From positions 387,935,692-387,999,691 of the forward strand of contig NC_077228.1 of assembly GCF_027887165.1 (NCBI RefSeq): 64,000 bases of DNA, written 5' to 3'. This document shows positions 44,598 to 56,174 of the stretch, piece after piece. Every line of letters starts with the position of its first letter. The stretch's first letter is position 1. Source of the DNA: Monodelphis domestica (taxonomy: Eukaryota > Chordata > Mammalia > Didelphimorphia > Didelphidae). A model generated the notes under the pieces. That model saw only the letters and a list, made by a program, of their open reading frames with translations, did no database searches and was not told where the DNA came from. The position numbers and the translations under genes were made by a program.

Positions 44598-45405
44598 TTT
44601 ATTTTATTTTATTTTATTCTTATTTTAAGACAGATTCCTGAGCTGGTAGCTGATATCCCTCAGTTCTTTCTCTATTTGTGCCTGTTTCATCTTCTGAAGG
44701 GTCTCTAGAACCATCACCTTTTCCCAAGTAGTTACATTAGCCTTCCTAATTCAAACTTTGCCTTTTTGAACATCTTGACTTTTTGAACAAATATATCATA
44801 GAGAAAGGAAATGGATTGGCAAGTCTATGTCTTTTTTAATGATGTCTCCAATCAGTTTATTGACAGCTTCTTTCTGGTAATTTGTCTGTACCTCCAGGAT
44901 TATGCTTCCATCATCTTCTTGAGAATTTGATGGATCTGTTGATGCTGGGCATTAGCAGCCTTATGGATTTGGTTGTTGTATTTCTCAGTAAAATCAACAC
45001 AAAAGAGACAGAGCAAGGAGCCATGAATAATTTTGACATCAACACAGGTTTCAATCATGGTCTGACACTTTTTGACTATGGAATACATTTTGTCCTAAGC
45101 AAAATTAATTCCATGGAAATTAGTCAATTATTAGTCTGAACACCTTCAATGATTAACTTGAACTGAAGAAAAGCAAACGCATCATTCTGAAGATCAGCAA
45201 GGCTCACTGAGAAAAACGCAAACCTGACATAATTTTTATCACTTGAGTTCTTATCACTGGTGTCTTGATAATATTGTGTATACTAAATGAAGTTAGTGCC
45301 TTCACACTTTACCAATCTTTCTTCGAAAATGGATTAGTCATTTTCTTTGTGACTCCTTTTTAAAAAATCACCTTTAGTGAAGCACTCACTCTTGCTAAAG
45401 ATCAT
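44598..45405 (-). pseudogene. RPS3A processed pseudogene, antisense
   Basis: On the minus strand this is a degraded, intron-less copy of ribosomal protein S3A (40S subunit). From a start-like ATG at 45403-45405, NPFSKKDW at about 45320-45345 corresponds to DPFSKKDW. FSVSLADLQND follows near 45180-45215. The block [12 protein letters not shown] (around 45045-45080) matches KKWQTMIEAHVDV, and [17 protein letters not shown] (about 44900-44950) matches YAQHQQVRQIRKKMME. The C-terminal Q.PAQESV lies near 44625-44650. The length is about that of the 264-residue protein. Several stops and frameshifts are present, and an A/T-rich tail follows. This is a decayed L1-type retrocopy. Confidence 0.92.
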
Positions 45406-45409
45406 TGCT

Positions 45410-45930
45410 CCCCCTCAGAAAGCCAAAAGGCTGAATGCATCACTCATGTGAGCCTGGAAGGAGAGGCTTAATCTTTAGGTGGGCTGATGAATTATTTTGA
45501 ACAGGAGATTGGACAAATACTGCTTTCAACTTGAATAGGTACTCTGGGAATGGGGGGTGGAAGAGTCACATAGACCTCCACTGCCCTGATAAGTGGTCAG
45601 AGGGGGATGACATGATCCCTAGGAGGGGTGGCTCCTGAAATATGGGGTTCATAAGAAAGCAATTGATGGCCAGCCCATGAGGATGTTGGTAAAACATACA
45701 GAGAAGTTCAGTACCCAGGCTCAGTTTTCCTGATAGTCTAAGTCTAGCAAACCTCTACCCTTCCTTGAAAAGCCATAGCTTTGAGGGCACTAGTCTTCAA
45801 AAGCAGGTTCCTGACCTTTTCTATGTGAATGCTCCTTTCCCAGGTGATCATGGGCCCATTATAATAGTAATTTTAGCAGCTTTCAAGTGTTAATTAGAGG
45901 GTCTGAGTAGGGATTAGAAATAGTATCAAA
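45410..45930. other. Unassigned DNA
   Basis: No gene or repeat was recognised with confidence. Confidence 0.4.
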
Positions 45931-45934
45931 GAAA

Positions 45935-46270
45935 GTGACATCTGAGATGAACTTTGAATAAATCTAGGGATTCTAAGGGGCAGAAATGAGAGGGAAATAA
46001 ATTTTAGACTTTGGTCATCATTTGGTCAAAGGCATGGGGGCAGAAGACAGAATGTCACATACAGATAGATTTCAGCTAGTAGGTCTATCTGGTTGGAAAC
46101 TAGAGTTTGTTGTTTAAAAAAGGAAACAAGACTGGAAAGTCATAGGATGGTGGTGGGGATTAAAAGCCTGACTGAAGGGTTCATAATGTATCTGAAAGTA
46201 GGGATTCATTGCTGCTTTTTTTCTTGTGGATCTTTTTGGCAGTCTGGTGAAGTCTAGGGACTCTTTCTCA
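45935..46270 (-). mobile_element. L2-type 3' relic, antisense
   Basis: The plus strand has the antisense L2 blocks 'gacatctgagatgaacttt' and 'ggtcaaaggcatgggggcag'. It is very diverged. Confidence 0.5.
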
Positions 46271-46309
46271 GAATAGTGTCTTTAAATGTATAAAATGAAA
46301 TTCAAAGGC

Positions 46310-46410
46310 TTAGAAAGGAAACCAATCATACATATTAATATTATATATTAATATATAAATATATTATATAAAATATAAATACTTTTATAGAAATATAAAC
46401 ATATATTTAT
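46310..46410. repeat. AT-rich simple sequence
   Basis: Low-complexity TATA and ATAA repeats beside an antisense SINE. Confidence 0.7.
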
Positions 46411-46605
46411 TTAAAGCTTTACTTTCCACCTTTGAATCAATATTCTATATTGGTTCCAAGGCAGAAGAGTGGTAAACATTAGGCAATGGGAGTTAAGTGA
46501 CTTGCCCAGGGTCATACAGCTAGAAAGTATCTGAAGTCAGATTTGGACCTAGGACCTCCTGTCTCTAGACCTATCTCTCAATCCACTGAGCTACCCAACT
46601 GCCCC
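46411..46605 (-). repeat. Marsupial tRNA-headed SINE, antisense
   Basis: Complement of the common SINE with 'gttccaaggcagaagagtgg', 'gttaagtgacttgcccaggg' and a 'ccactgagctacccaactg' head. Confidence 0.92.
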
Positions 46606-46669
46606 TGAAACCAATTATATTGAAATATAGTTCTCAAAATATGTTTTTAAAAGTTCATGAATGAATAAC

Positions 46670-46800
46670 AAAAAGTCTTACCTAGAAGAAGGTATTTGAG
46701 CTGAGCTATGAAAGAAACAAATTATAAGAGGCAGTAGAGAGAAAACAGTACATTTAAAGGCATAGTGGAGAACCTTGCAAAGGTATAGAAATGGGATATA
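46670..46800 (-). mobile_element. L2-type relic, antisense
   Basis: It shows 'tatttgagctgagctatgaa' followed by 'taaaggcatagtggaga', as in antisense L2 3' sequences. Confidence 0.45.
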
Positions 46801-46802
46801 GG

Positions 46803-46960
46803 CAGGAGTATGCTGGCAAACATTTAATAACCAGTTCTTTGGGAAATATATACCTTAATACATTTTTAAGCTTAATTTGCATTGTTAATAATTTCTCCAT
46901 CATTTTTTAGAAGTATAGATAATCAACAAAACAAAAAGTAAAGATTAAGACTCCTGTAAG
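46803..46960. mobile_element. hAT-like relic (copy 2)
   Basis: It starts CAGGAGTATGCTGGC and shares 'aaccagttct' plus a following AT-rich block with the element at 31253-31483. The right end could not be placed. Confidence 0.4.
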
Positions 46961-48145
46961 GCAATAGGAATTATTAAAGATTTTTGAGTAAGGAAAGACA
47001 GGAAGAAAAAAAAAAAAAGAAACCTGCCTTAACCACACAAATAATATAAACTAATTCCTCACTTTCAGAAATCAGGGCAGGGTCTTGTTTTTCTAGTGTG
47101 TCAGATAGCTTTCTTGTTCCATTAAACATGAAGGATCTTCAGGAAGAAACAGTCTAATTTTTTAATGGGGATACTAGATGTGAGACAGATGCTTTATTTG
47201 AAAAATCCAGTCAGGGGATTAAATAACTAGGCCATGTTATTATTAAAAATATGCAAAACTAAGAAAACAGGGGACTTGAATTGTAACTCTGTGAAGAGAG
47301 TAATCAGCATGCTATGTCACTGAGAATGTCAATGAAAGCAATGTGTTCTGAGGATGTATATTACTCTACTTTTAAATATTTAAGAAAATATCTAAGAAAT
47401 GAATATGGGAATAGATTACTTCTAAAGAGAAGACAAACTATAATTACAAATAAAAAATGGTCAATGCACCCCATAAGGAAATCAGCTTTGCTAATTTGTA
47501 GCCAAGGTAGGAGGCAGAGGGTAGTAAAGGAAAGAATAGGGATCTTGAATAGGAAGACTTGAATCTAAATCCCAGGTCTGTCACCAACCTTGGTTAAATG
47601 ATCTCATTTTTTTCTTATCTGTAAAATGCTTATTCTTATACTTATACTAGCCTCTGGAGGGGTCAAACTGGCCTTTTTGCTGTTTCTAATGCATGACCTA
47701 TCTCAAGTGGTTTGCTGGAACCAGCTCTGACCAGCCAAAGAGAGTCAATTGTTAAATTTTCACAGTAAGCATTTGAACCTTGGCAAATGCTCCAAATTAG
47801 GGTTTGGTTTCTTGTTTTGTGGGTTGTCATTTAAAAAGATGAGGAAAATATTAGTAATGGAGAGTAAGCTTAAAAGTGTGTCATGGTACAATTCCCTACC
47901 CCCCCCCCCCCCCAGGAGAGCAGGTTGTTAAATATTTAAAAGTATGCTCCTGCTTATATCCCATTTCTCTACCTTTGCTCAGGCTTTCCACTATGCCTGC
48001 AAATATGTTACTTTCTCACCACTGCCTCTTATAATGAGTTTCTTCCATTCCTTAGTTCAAAGTCTTCTTCCTAGATGAGGCTTGTTTGTTATTCATCCAA
48101 CTATTGGTGCTTCCTCACCCCAACCTTTGTGTATGTGTGTGATTT
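46961..48145. other. Mostly unassigned DNA
   Basis: A MIR-like scrap lies at about 47525-47625 (plus) and a C-run at 47899-47914. No gene was seen. Confidence 0.4.
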
Positions 48146-48149
48146 CCTC

Positions 48150-48530
48150 CTATAGAAAGTAAGCTCTTGGAGGGCAAGAACTATGTTTGTTGTTCAGTTA
48201 TATTTTCACTTGTGTTTGACTCTTTCTCACCCCATTTGGGTTTTCTTGGCAAAGAAGCTAGAATGGTTGGCTATTTCCTGTTCCAGATCATTTTATAGAT
48301 GAGGAAATTGAAGCAGAGTTAAATAACTTGCCCAGGGTCACAGAGCGAATAAGTACCTGAGGTTAGATTTGAACCCAGGAAGAGAAGTCTTCCCAATTTG
48401 AGACCTGGCATTCTATCCACTGTGCCACCTAGCTGTCCATTGAGGGGGCCCATTTAATTTTTGCCTTTATATCTCTAGATACTCAAACATTTTCTGGATC
48501 ATAGTAGGCCCTTAATAAATGCTTTTTGAT
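48150..48530 (+). repeat. L2 3' end split by an antisense SINE
   Basis: 'gctcttggagggcaagaact' at 48162-48182 is continued after 48440 by 'atttaatttttgcctttata' and the terminal 'cttaataaatgctttttga'. Confidence 0.65.
48191..48438 (-). repeat. WALLSI-like marsupial SINE, antisense
   Basis: Antisense relative of 34277-34533, with 'gggttttcttggcaaagaag' and a 'tccactgtgccacctagctg' head end. Confidence 0.8.
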
Positions 48531-48712
48531 TAGGGCGCTGTTATGGAAAAAGTAAATCATGATGCCTTCCATAAGCATAATCTATAATTATTCATCATCT
48601 AGCATTTTATCTTATGTTGTACTCCCCCATTCTTCCAAAATTCATGTTTTAGACTTTAGTTTGTCTTGGCTGGGACTGACCCATTTATACTTTAAGGGAA
48701 ATTTGTAATGTA

Positions 48713-48785
48713 TTGAGCAGTTAGGTGCCTCAGTGACTTGAGAGCCAGCTCTAGAAATGGGAAGTCCTGGGTTCAGATTCTCTAG
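48713..48785 (+). repeat. Marsupial SINE, 5' half only
   Basis: The head runs to 'gtcctgggttcagattct', then the sequence leaves the SINE. It is truncated on its 3' side. Confidence 0.65.
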
Positions 48786-48867
48786 GCAGGAATTCTTACT
48801 CAGGGAATTCTGTTTCTTTTTTATGATGAGGAGACCTCTGTGGACGGTTCCCTTGTCAGTATACTGT

Positions 48868-48990
48868 GTTCATAGTCTGAAGACTTGGGTTCTAGTTCTT
48901 CTTTTTTGCATCCTTCAAGGACATATCTCAATTCTACCATCATTAAAGCAAGGTAGTCTCTATGGCTCCTCTTAGCTCTAAAACCTGTTG
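48868..48990 (+). repeat. MIR-related fragment
   Basis: 'gtctgaagacttgggttcta' followed after a deletion by 'aaggtagtctctatggctcc' and 'agctctaaaac'. Confidence 0.5.
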
Positions 48991-49029
48991 TGTCTTTCTA
49001 ATAGTTTTCATTTTCCCCAAATGCTCTCC

Positions 49030-49325
49030 AACTTATGAGAAAGAACACTATCCACATTCAGAGGAAGAACTGTGGGAGGAGAAACACAGAAGAAAAACAA
49101 CTGCTTAATCACATGGCTACGACTGGGAAAATTGACCCTAAACGATCACCCTAGTGTAAATATCAATAATATGGAAATAGATCTTGATCAATAACACATG
49201 TAAAACCCAGTGGGATTGCATGTTGGCCACAGGGATGGGGGGGGTGGGAGGAGGGGAAGGAAAGAGCATGAATCATGTAACTATAGAAAAATATTCTAAA
49301 TTAATTAATTAAATAAAAAAAAGCC
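49030..49325 (+). mobile_element. L1 3' UTR fragment, sense
   Basis: A 5'-truncated L1 with 'ccacattcagaggaagaact', the G-rich purine tract at 49235-49258 and an AATAAA plus A-run end. It aligns with the 3' end of the L1 at 19310-20702. Confidence 0.85.
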
Positions 49326-49489
49326 AAAGGCTTCTCAAACTAAGAACTCATGGTTTATTTTGCTGCAGATTAATGAAAAAAAGAAAACTTTTCTTTTCCA
49401 GTGAACCTTTCTCTACTATGATGGAAGGATACAACAATTAGAAATTAAATGTTCCAAGTATTAAAATTACTTTTATTGAATGAAATTTC

Positions 49490-49603
49490 TGTGACTTGAC
49501 CAAGGTTGCACAACTATGAAGTATCTGAGGATAGATTTAAACCACTGTCCTCCTAATTCCAAGTCTGGAGCTCTATCCACTGAGCCATCTAACCAATTCC
49601 TGT
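49490..49603 (-). repeat. Marsupial SINE fragment, antisense
   Basis: It keeps the antisense core and head ('gagctctatccactgagcca'). Confidence 0.65.
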
Positions 49604-49647
49604 TGAATGAAACTTCATTGTATAGGAGTCTACAAATTAAGATTTGT

Positions 49648-49858
49648 ATAGAATAGGGACTAAATTTGTGATTGCTTTGGCATAGGAAACTATAGTATCA
49701 AGCAACTCCCTCTACCAATGTTGGTCAGTGACTTCTCTGCCATTTGTATTATAGTCTTATAAAGTTGTGTAGACCACTGAGAAGTTAAATGACTTGTCCA
49801 GCATCATATAACGAGGAAATGCCACCAGTAAGATTTGGAACCAATTGAAAGCTAGCTA
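49648..49858 (-). repeat. MAR1-like CORE-SINE, antisense
   Basis: It shares layout with 30440-30660 ('ctccctctaccaatgttggt', then 'gttaaatgacttgtccagca'). Confidence 0.6.
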
Positions 49859-50002
49859 GTTAAAAAAAAAAAAGAGAAAAACTGAGAAGAGTATAAGGGA
49901 GTCACTGCTTGGGTTAGTATTAGAAAACCCCCCAAGTCTCTGATTTTGGCCTCAGTCTGCAAAGTCAAGCCAAATCAATAAGATCCTACTGTGTGGGACA
50001 GT

Positions 50003-50382
50003 TAAATAGCATAGTTTTCCAGGTCTGTATTCAGAAGGACCTGAGTTCAAATGTGACCTCAGACTCTTCCTAGATATGTGACCCTGGGCAAGTCATTTAA
50101 CTCCAAATGTCTACTCTTTCTTCTGTCTTAGAACTGCTATTAAGACAGAAGGTGGGGGCAGCTGGGTAATTCAGTGGATTGAGGGTCAGGCCTAGAGACA
50201 GGAGGTTCTAGGTTCAAATTTGGCCTCAGACACTTCCTAGCTGTGTGACCCTGGACAAGTCACTTGACCCCTATTGCCTAGCCTTTACCACTCTTCTGCC
50301 TTGGAGCCAATACACAGTATTGACTCCAAGAAGGAAGGTAAGGTTTTAAAAAAAAAAGACAGAAGGTAAGGCTTTTTTTTTT
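50003..50382 (+). repeat. SINE nested within a SINE
   Basis: The outer copy (50003-50153, resuming at 50368) is interrupted by a complete inner copy (50154-50355). AAGACAGAAGGT occurs at 50142-50153 and at 50356-50367, so the inner SINE made a 12-bp target duplication inside the 3' half of the outer one. Confidence 0.92.
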
Positions 50383-50384
50383 AA

Positions 50385-51680
50385 AGAACCTACTATGTGC
50401 TAGGCATAATGTCAATCACAAACATCAACTTTAAATAATAGGATTAAACAGTGATTCTTAAGGACTTTGGGAAAGTCCCTAAATCCTATTGTGCCTTAGT
50501 ATGCAAAATTGAGCAGAGACTGTTTAATCTCCTAGCTAACTATTTTGCACAGATGTGACAAAGGATTGATTAAAGTTTTTCAAGCAGCTGGAATTCCTTG
50601 GAGGATGTTAGCATGTAAATACTAGGTGTTGCTGGTGTGCTGTTTATAAACACTACACTTAAAAATAAGTTTGTTGTGCTAAGTTGCTTTGATTGATTGA
50701 CTACTGCAGTACAGGATCTGGGATGTGGTGACTGAAGGGAAGGAAGATAGTTTTTGTTTTAGATAGTTTTGGAGAGTTTCCTTTAGAGCAGAATCTTTGT
50801 TTGCATACAGCCATGTTCTAAAACCCAAGGAATAGTAGTACTTCCATAAGATCCTAAATGAAGTGGGTTTTAAAAAAAATATATATAAAAGAGACAATGC
50901 TCTAGTTATTATCTTTTTATGTTTATGTAATATATAGAATAATTGAAAGAATATATTCAAAGATTTAGATAGTTGAATAGCTAAAATGACAAAATATTCA
51001 TAATTTTTTCTTAAACAAAGTCATAACCATTTCACTATATGTTTGACTAAAGGGCTATTTTTAACTGAAATGGCTTCATTTCTGTTATGGTTGCTTTATT
51101 ATCCTCATATAATTCATTTCTTTTCTTATTCTAGAATATCACAATGAAAGTATAGACTAGTACCCACGAGAGAAGAGGAGCTCAGGACTACTGATTTCTT
51201 TTTACTATTTCTCTAAGGAAATATCTAAATTGTCATATCTATCATCTTCCTCTCTTCACTCTACTCTTATTATATGTTAAAGGCCCATTAATCTGTCTCC
51301 ATTCTCTTTCAATAGATGAAGGGAATGACAGGCATGAGAGAGAAGGGTTGGTTGACATAGCCAAAGTAAGCTGATCTTAACTGAGGAAACTATCCATGAG
51401 GGATACAAGGCTACAGTCTTTTTCTTTAGTACCTTTTAGAATTGGAGTGGATGAAAGAATCAGGTATTATCAACAGGATCTTCTCTTTAAGAGGACATAA
51501 AAAGGGGTAGGTGCCATAGGAAGAAGGTTCAAGAACTCATTAGCAGACCAAAAAATGAAGCTTTTCTCTTATCTAGTGACAGAGGATAAAAGTAATTTGA
51601 GAGCATCTAATGCCAACATTTTGAGTCAGTGGAGATGTTTATAGATTAGTTAACATTTAGAGCTCCTTTATAGTGTCTGA
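50385..51680. other. Unassigned DNA
   Basis: About 1.3 kb in which I recognise no gene and no repeat. It includes an AT-rich stretch around 50870-51000. Confidence 0.4.
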
Positions 51681-51789
51681 ATGCTTAAACAAATAAAGAT
51701 TTATCAAGAATACATTATCAGGAGGATACTGATAATGGGGAAAATAGCAGATCTTAGTGTTTTAATTTTTAAAATGAGACTACATATAT

Positions 51790-51793
<4 letters not shown>

Positions 51794-51852
<59 letters not shown>
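51794..51852. repeat. GA microsatellite
   Basis: About 28 GA units. An open frame spanning it is an artefact of the dinucleotide repeat. Confidence 0.95.
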
Positions 51853-51855
<3 letters not shown>

Positions 51856-51904
51856 AGTTGAGGCAATGGATTTTATTTTATTACAAATATAACTTCTTAA
51901 GTAT

Positions 51905-52135
51905 TATCAGTCAGTTTAAGTGCTTACTCTGTGCCAGGCACTGTGCTATACAATGAGGATACAAGGAAAGGCAAAAACATGGTCTTTGCCCTCTAGAAAC
52001 TTACATTCTAATGAGAAAGATAATAAGCAAAAATAAAAATTATATATACAAGATATATACAAAACAAATGGAACATAATCTCAAGAGAGAAGTGCATCTG
52101 GGTGTAGGAGAGAACTTGGAAAGGTCTCTTTTTAA
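51905..52135 (-). mobile_element. L2-type 3' relic, antisense
   Basis: It has 'agtgcttactctgtgccagg', 'tttgccctctagaaactta' and 'cattctaatgagaaagata', in the order of an antisense L2 3' end. A small L1-type scrap ('ttttccaattacatgtaata') follows near 52155. Confidence 0.6.
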
Positions 52136-52204
52136 ATTCAAAGATATTTTATTTTTCCAATTACATGTAATAAAAGTTTTCCAAAATTCTGTCATATATT
52201 TAGC

Positions 52205-52880
52205 TGATGGACCAAGATAATTATTTTAAAAAATGCAATATTATTACAGAAAAGATTTTATGAGAAAGTTGATTTATCATGCTTACATTATACTATATAC
52301 TATACTGGGGATTGAAGTCTAGACTTCCGTTCATTATAAATTCAAGGTGGAGATTTTCAATGTTTCTAGTGCCTAGAATTCTGTACAAGATCAAACATGT
52401 AAGAGATGTTGAAGAACTCATGGCCTGGTATCACATAAGTAGAAGTTGTCTGTTGTTGCTAAAGAATGGATAGGTTTAGGGAAAAGTTTTCCCAAATAAA
52501 CTTGACCCAGTACCCTACCTGGCTACTATAATCTAGTCCCTTTTCTGTCTTTCATAATGTGGCAATTTTCTGTATTCCTGGCTACTGACTGGGTAAATGC
52601 TTAATTGCTTATATCATTTTAGTTGGGCCCTGATTCAAGGACCTGTTATAGATTTATTTTTCCTTTACTTGGAATTTTTACACATAAGACTTTGATAGTC
52701 TATATTTCATCCAGAACTTATCTTTTTTATTTGGATGTTTTTTTTTGTTTGTTTTTGATTTCTCTTACCAATTGATTCATATACCTCCTAACTCAGCCAT
52801 GCATCCCTAAGTGATTCCTGTGTTTTTCAATCACCCTCTTGGGGGGGGTATGTAAAATTATTATCATTTTAAATTGCAAA
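52205..52880. other. Unassigned DNA
   Basis: A weak L2-like scrap may lie at 52490-52600. Nothing else was recognised. Confidence 0.35.
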
Positions 52881-52899
52881 GTTTAAATTCCTTGAGAGA

Positions 52900-53538
52900 G
52901 AAATTTTAGATAAAGAAACATGATACCTCTCCGATTCCAGAAACTGAACTGTTTGGAAAAGACACCACAGACCACAAGCTGCAAGAGAAGATCAAGAATG
53001 AAATTTAGGTGTGGTTGATCGAACATTTATTTGTATGTATACTTTCATTCCAAAGGGGACTGTCCGCTAACTGGCTTTTTGTCAATATGTCTAGCAATTA
53101 TTGGTTTTGTTCTCTTTTCCTCTTATCCTCAAATTATTATAATTTCAAAGTTGATATGTTTACAAGACCCAGCAGAGAGACTAGTCTTCCTCGGGCCTCA
53201 GGGGGAATTTGTAAAATGGAGATTTGAACCCTAGACTTCAATCCCCAGAAGTCCTTGTTATTTCCCAGAATTTTCTATAATCTTACCTGAGTCTCCTCCT
53301 GGGCGAGATCACAATTAGTATTTAAACTGGCAGCAATGCCTACCTTGGCCTCTTCTAAACTTTTCTATGCTCTGCGCTATCTCTACTTGGCATTTGCAAG
53401 ATGTAGTGAGTAAGCTTTGAATGGGCTAATCAGCTCTAGGCACATGGTTTATTATTTTGTATCCTTGATTCTAATAATCCTTAATAGACCTCATAAAATA
53501 TAATATTTCTGTTACTAGAGATTAATTTAATTTTTACA
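52900..53538 (+). mobile_element. Endogenous retrovirus 3' remnant with 3' LTR
   Basis: A purine-rich tract just before 53210 precedes an LTR at 53210-53538 that begins TGTAAAATGGAG and ends TTTACA. It is related to the solo LTR at 33149-33436. The stretch to the left, roughly 52900-53209, looks like the 3' end of retroviral internal sequence. The 5' part of the provirus is missing. It is an old, broken fossil. Confidence 0.6.
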
Positions 53539-53574
53539 TCCCTACTTTTAAAAAATTGGGGGATTGGGAGTGGT

Positions 53575-53762
53575 GGCAGTTGAGTGGCTCAGTGAATTGA
53601 GAGCCAGAGATGTCCTAGATTCAAATCTGACCTCAGACACTTCCCAGCTGCGTGACCCTGGGCAAGTCACTTCACCCCTATTGCTTAGCCCTTACGGCTC
53701 TTCTGCCTTAGACCAATATACAATATTGATTCTAATATGGAAGGTAAGGGTTTAAAAAAATG
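53575..53762 (+). repeat. Marsupial tRNA-headed SINE
   Basis: A full-length copy with a short deletion in the head and a TTTAAAAAAA tail. Confidence 0.88.
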
Positions 53763-53769
53763 GTGAGGA

Positions 53770-54850
53770 ATCCTTTTTCACTTTCTTTATAATCCATGGA
53801 GTTTAAGTGAGACAAAAGAGTATTCTACAAACAAACTGACAAGAAATTGTAGTTCCTTACTCTAGTAATTTAGAAGTTGTGTTATTTTAAATAGTGCCAA
53901 CAGCTAAAGGATATTGATTACAATGACGATGATATCCTGGATCTTTCTCTATTAATGCTTTTGTCTTGTAGTCTTTTCTTCTAGTTCTTGAAAGTATTTT
54001 TAACCCTCCTCTATTATAGAAGAAAAAATTCTCACATTAACCTTGGAATTAATTTTAGAATCAAACTATCATCCCATCTCCTCACCTTTACTGAGGAACA
54101 TCTAGAAAGAATAGTTTTCACTTGCTGTCTTCATTTCTTCACCACCCCTCAGTGGTGGAAATATGTCTTCCATGTTTACCACTCTCATAACTCTCTTCAC
54201 ATAGACATATTCTCCATCCTCATCCTCCTTGAATTTTCATATAACATTAACTAGCTCCTCATCTTCTTAATGATGAGGAAAGACTTGTTCTGTGTTATTC
54301 CATAAGGATGCATAGTCATCACTGCCATTTTCTTTTTACTTATTTACTTTAACAGATCTATCATTTTATTGGTGGGGGCTTTTATTTCATAGTTTGTGGA
54401 TCATTCACCTCATAGTGGTTAGTTTTTATGAGCTGCTGAAGCAAACTACATTATTCAACTGTTGTCCAATTATCTGATATGTTTCTCTTCTATATTAGTT
54501 GGACTAGTCCTTAAAGGATTGTCTGCTGGATTGCCTTCCCAGTTTAGGAACTATTCGAGCTTGTATTTCAATAATAAAATTAGCTTTTCAGAACCAGGGT
54601 CATTTCCAGGTCATAATGATGTACTGGACCACCAAGAATAGAATTATCATCATCATTAAACCCTATCAAATATTATTAAGTGTTTATTATACATAGGATA
54701 TTATATGAAGCACAGCATATTTAAAGAGTCATATAACTCAATTATTTCTCTTAGGAGGCTACAATTTAGTGAAACAATTATATACAATTCAATAGACATT
54801 AAGGCACTGAGGATACAAATACCAATAAGAACCAGACCTTGCTTTAAAGA
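53770..54850. other. Unassigned DNA
   Basis: A possible degraded LINE 3' relic lies at about 54655-54840. No gene was recognised. Confidence 0.35.
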
Positions 54851-54854
54851 AACA

Positions 54855-55360
54855 TGGCAAACTGGATGAGTACATCAGGAAAGGAGAGGGGCAAATGTTT
54901 TACTGTTTGTTTTTTAAATAGAAGAAAACATTCTGTAAACAATAGGTTAGTGAGCTTGACTCCACTTACATCTTCTGCACTGTCTGGTTTGAACTTCACA
55001 GAAAAATATGCCTTTCCTAGGATAAGCTCATCATTGACAACTCATCACAGTGCTGCTAACTCAAGACATGATCGGCTCCATCTCCCTCAGGCTCCTTCCC
55101 CAGGGTTAGGAGGGTGGAGGGCAGAATACCAAATTCCTCTCAATGCCTTCCTTTCTAGAGGGCAGAATATGGACTCTCAGATCACTCCATCTAGAATCTG
55201 CTGCTTTTCCTGGTTTCAGCTCACAGCACAAGATATCTTTGCTGGGTGTCCCCCAATGTCTCCCCCCCTTGCCCTTTTCTGCTTCTTTTTGTGTGTTGTA
55301 TGCCCCTATATATTGTCAGTTCTTTGAGGGTGGGGATTGTCTTTTTAAAAATCAATTGTT
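54855..55360 (+). repeat. Possible L2 3'-region relic
   Basis: The block near 55250-55335 ('gcttctttttgtgtgttgta', then 'cagttctttgagggtgggga') resembles an L2-type 3' end. A 157-codon open frame covers the region but shows no recognisable domain, and its composition is not convincing. Confidence 0.35.
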
Positions 55361-55470
55361 TACCGGATGGGATGAAGTTACATTTCTGGGAAAATTCTAG
55401 AATCAATCTTTAAAGAAATGGCTAGTGAATAACAGGAAAAGGCAGCAGTGATAACAATGAAGCCTCTCAG

Positions 55471-55660
55471 GGGCAGTTAGGTGGCTTAGTAGATTGAGAA
55501 CCAGGCCTGAAGATGAGTGGTTCTGGGTTCAAATCTGCCCTCAGATACTTCCTATCTGTGGGATCCTGGGTAATCCCAGTTATCTAGTCCTTACTCTTCT
55601 GTCTTGGAACCAATACTTAGTATCAATTCTAAGATAAAAGTAAGGGTTTAAAAACAAGCA
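55471..55660 (+). repeat. Marsupial tRNA-headed SINE
   Basis: Full-length copy with a small deletion in the core. Confidence 0.88.
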
Positions 55661-55759
55661 AGCAAACAAAACTGAAGCCTCTTCATATCCTCCTTGGTCT
55701 TAGTGACTTCCCTTTAAGATTATCACCAATTTACCCTACCTATATCTTCTTCATACATA

Positions 55760-55900
55760 GTTTGTATATTGTCTTCCTTATTAAACTGTGAGCTCCTTAA
55801 GAGCAGGGACTTTTTTGGGAGTGGGGGAGTGTCTTTCTTTGAATTCTCCAAGCTTAGCACACTGGCTGGAGCATAAAAAGTGCTTAGCGAATCTTATTAT
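55760..55900 (+). repeat. L2 3' end relic
   Basis: 'ctgtgagctccttaagagca' and 'aagcttagcacactggctgg' mark the L2 terminus. Confidence 0.6.
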
Positions 55901-56174
55901 TTTGACCTGAATCATGTGAGACAATGGAGAAGGTAGAATTTGAATTGGTTCTTAAAGAAAATATCAAGCAGGCACATTGAAAAGGTGAAGACTAATGCAT
56001 AGAAGGTGCAAGGACGCAGGTTTTTCTTGTGTAAGAGCTATCTAACAATAACAGCTCTCTAACCAGTGAATAAAAAGCTTTGGAAAGTAATGAGTTTTCT
56101 ATCACTAGATATATTGAAGTAGAGGCTGATGCCCTGTTATCACAGATGCTGTTGAAGGGATTGCATATTGAATA

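Noticed and set aside
51681-51956. 91-codon frame rich in Arg-Glu repeats
   Set aside because: It is a translation of a GA microsatellite.
54854-55327. 157-codon open frame as a host gene
   Set aside because: No recognisable domain, composition unlike coding DNA, and its end overlaps an L2-like 3' terminus. It is probably a chance frame.
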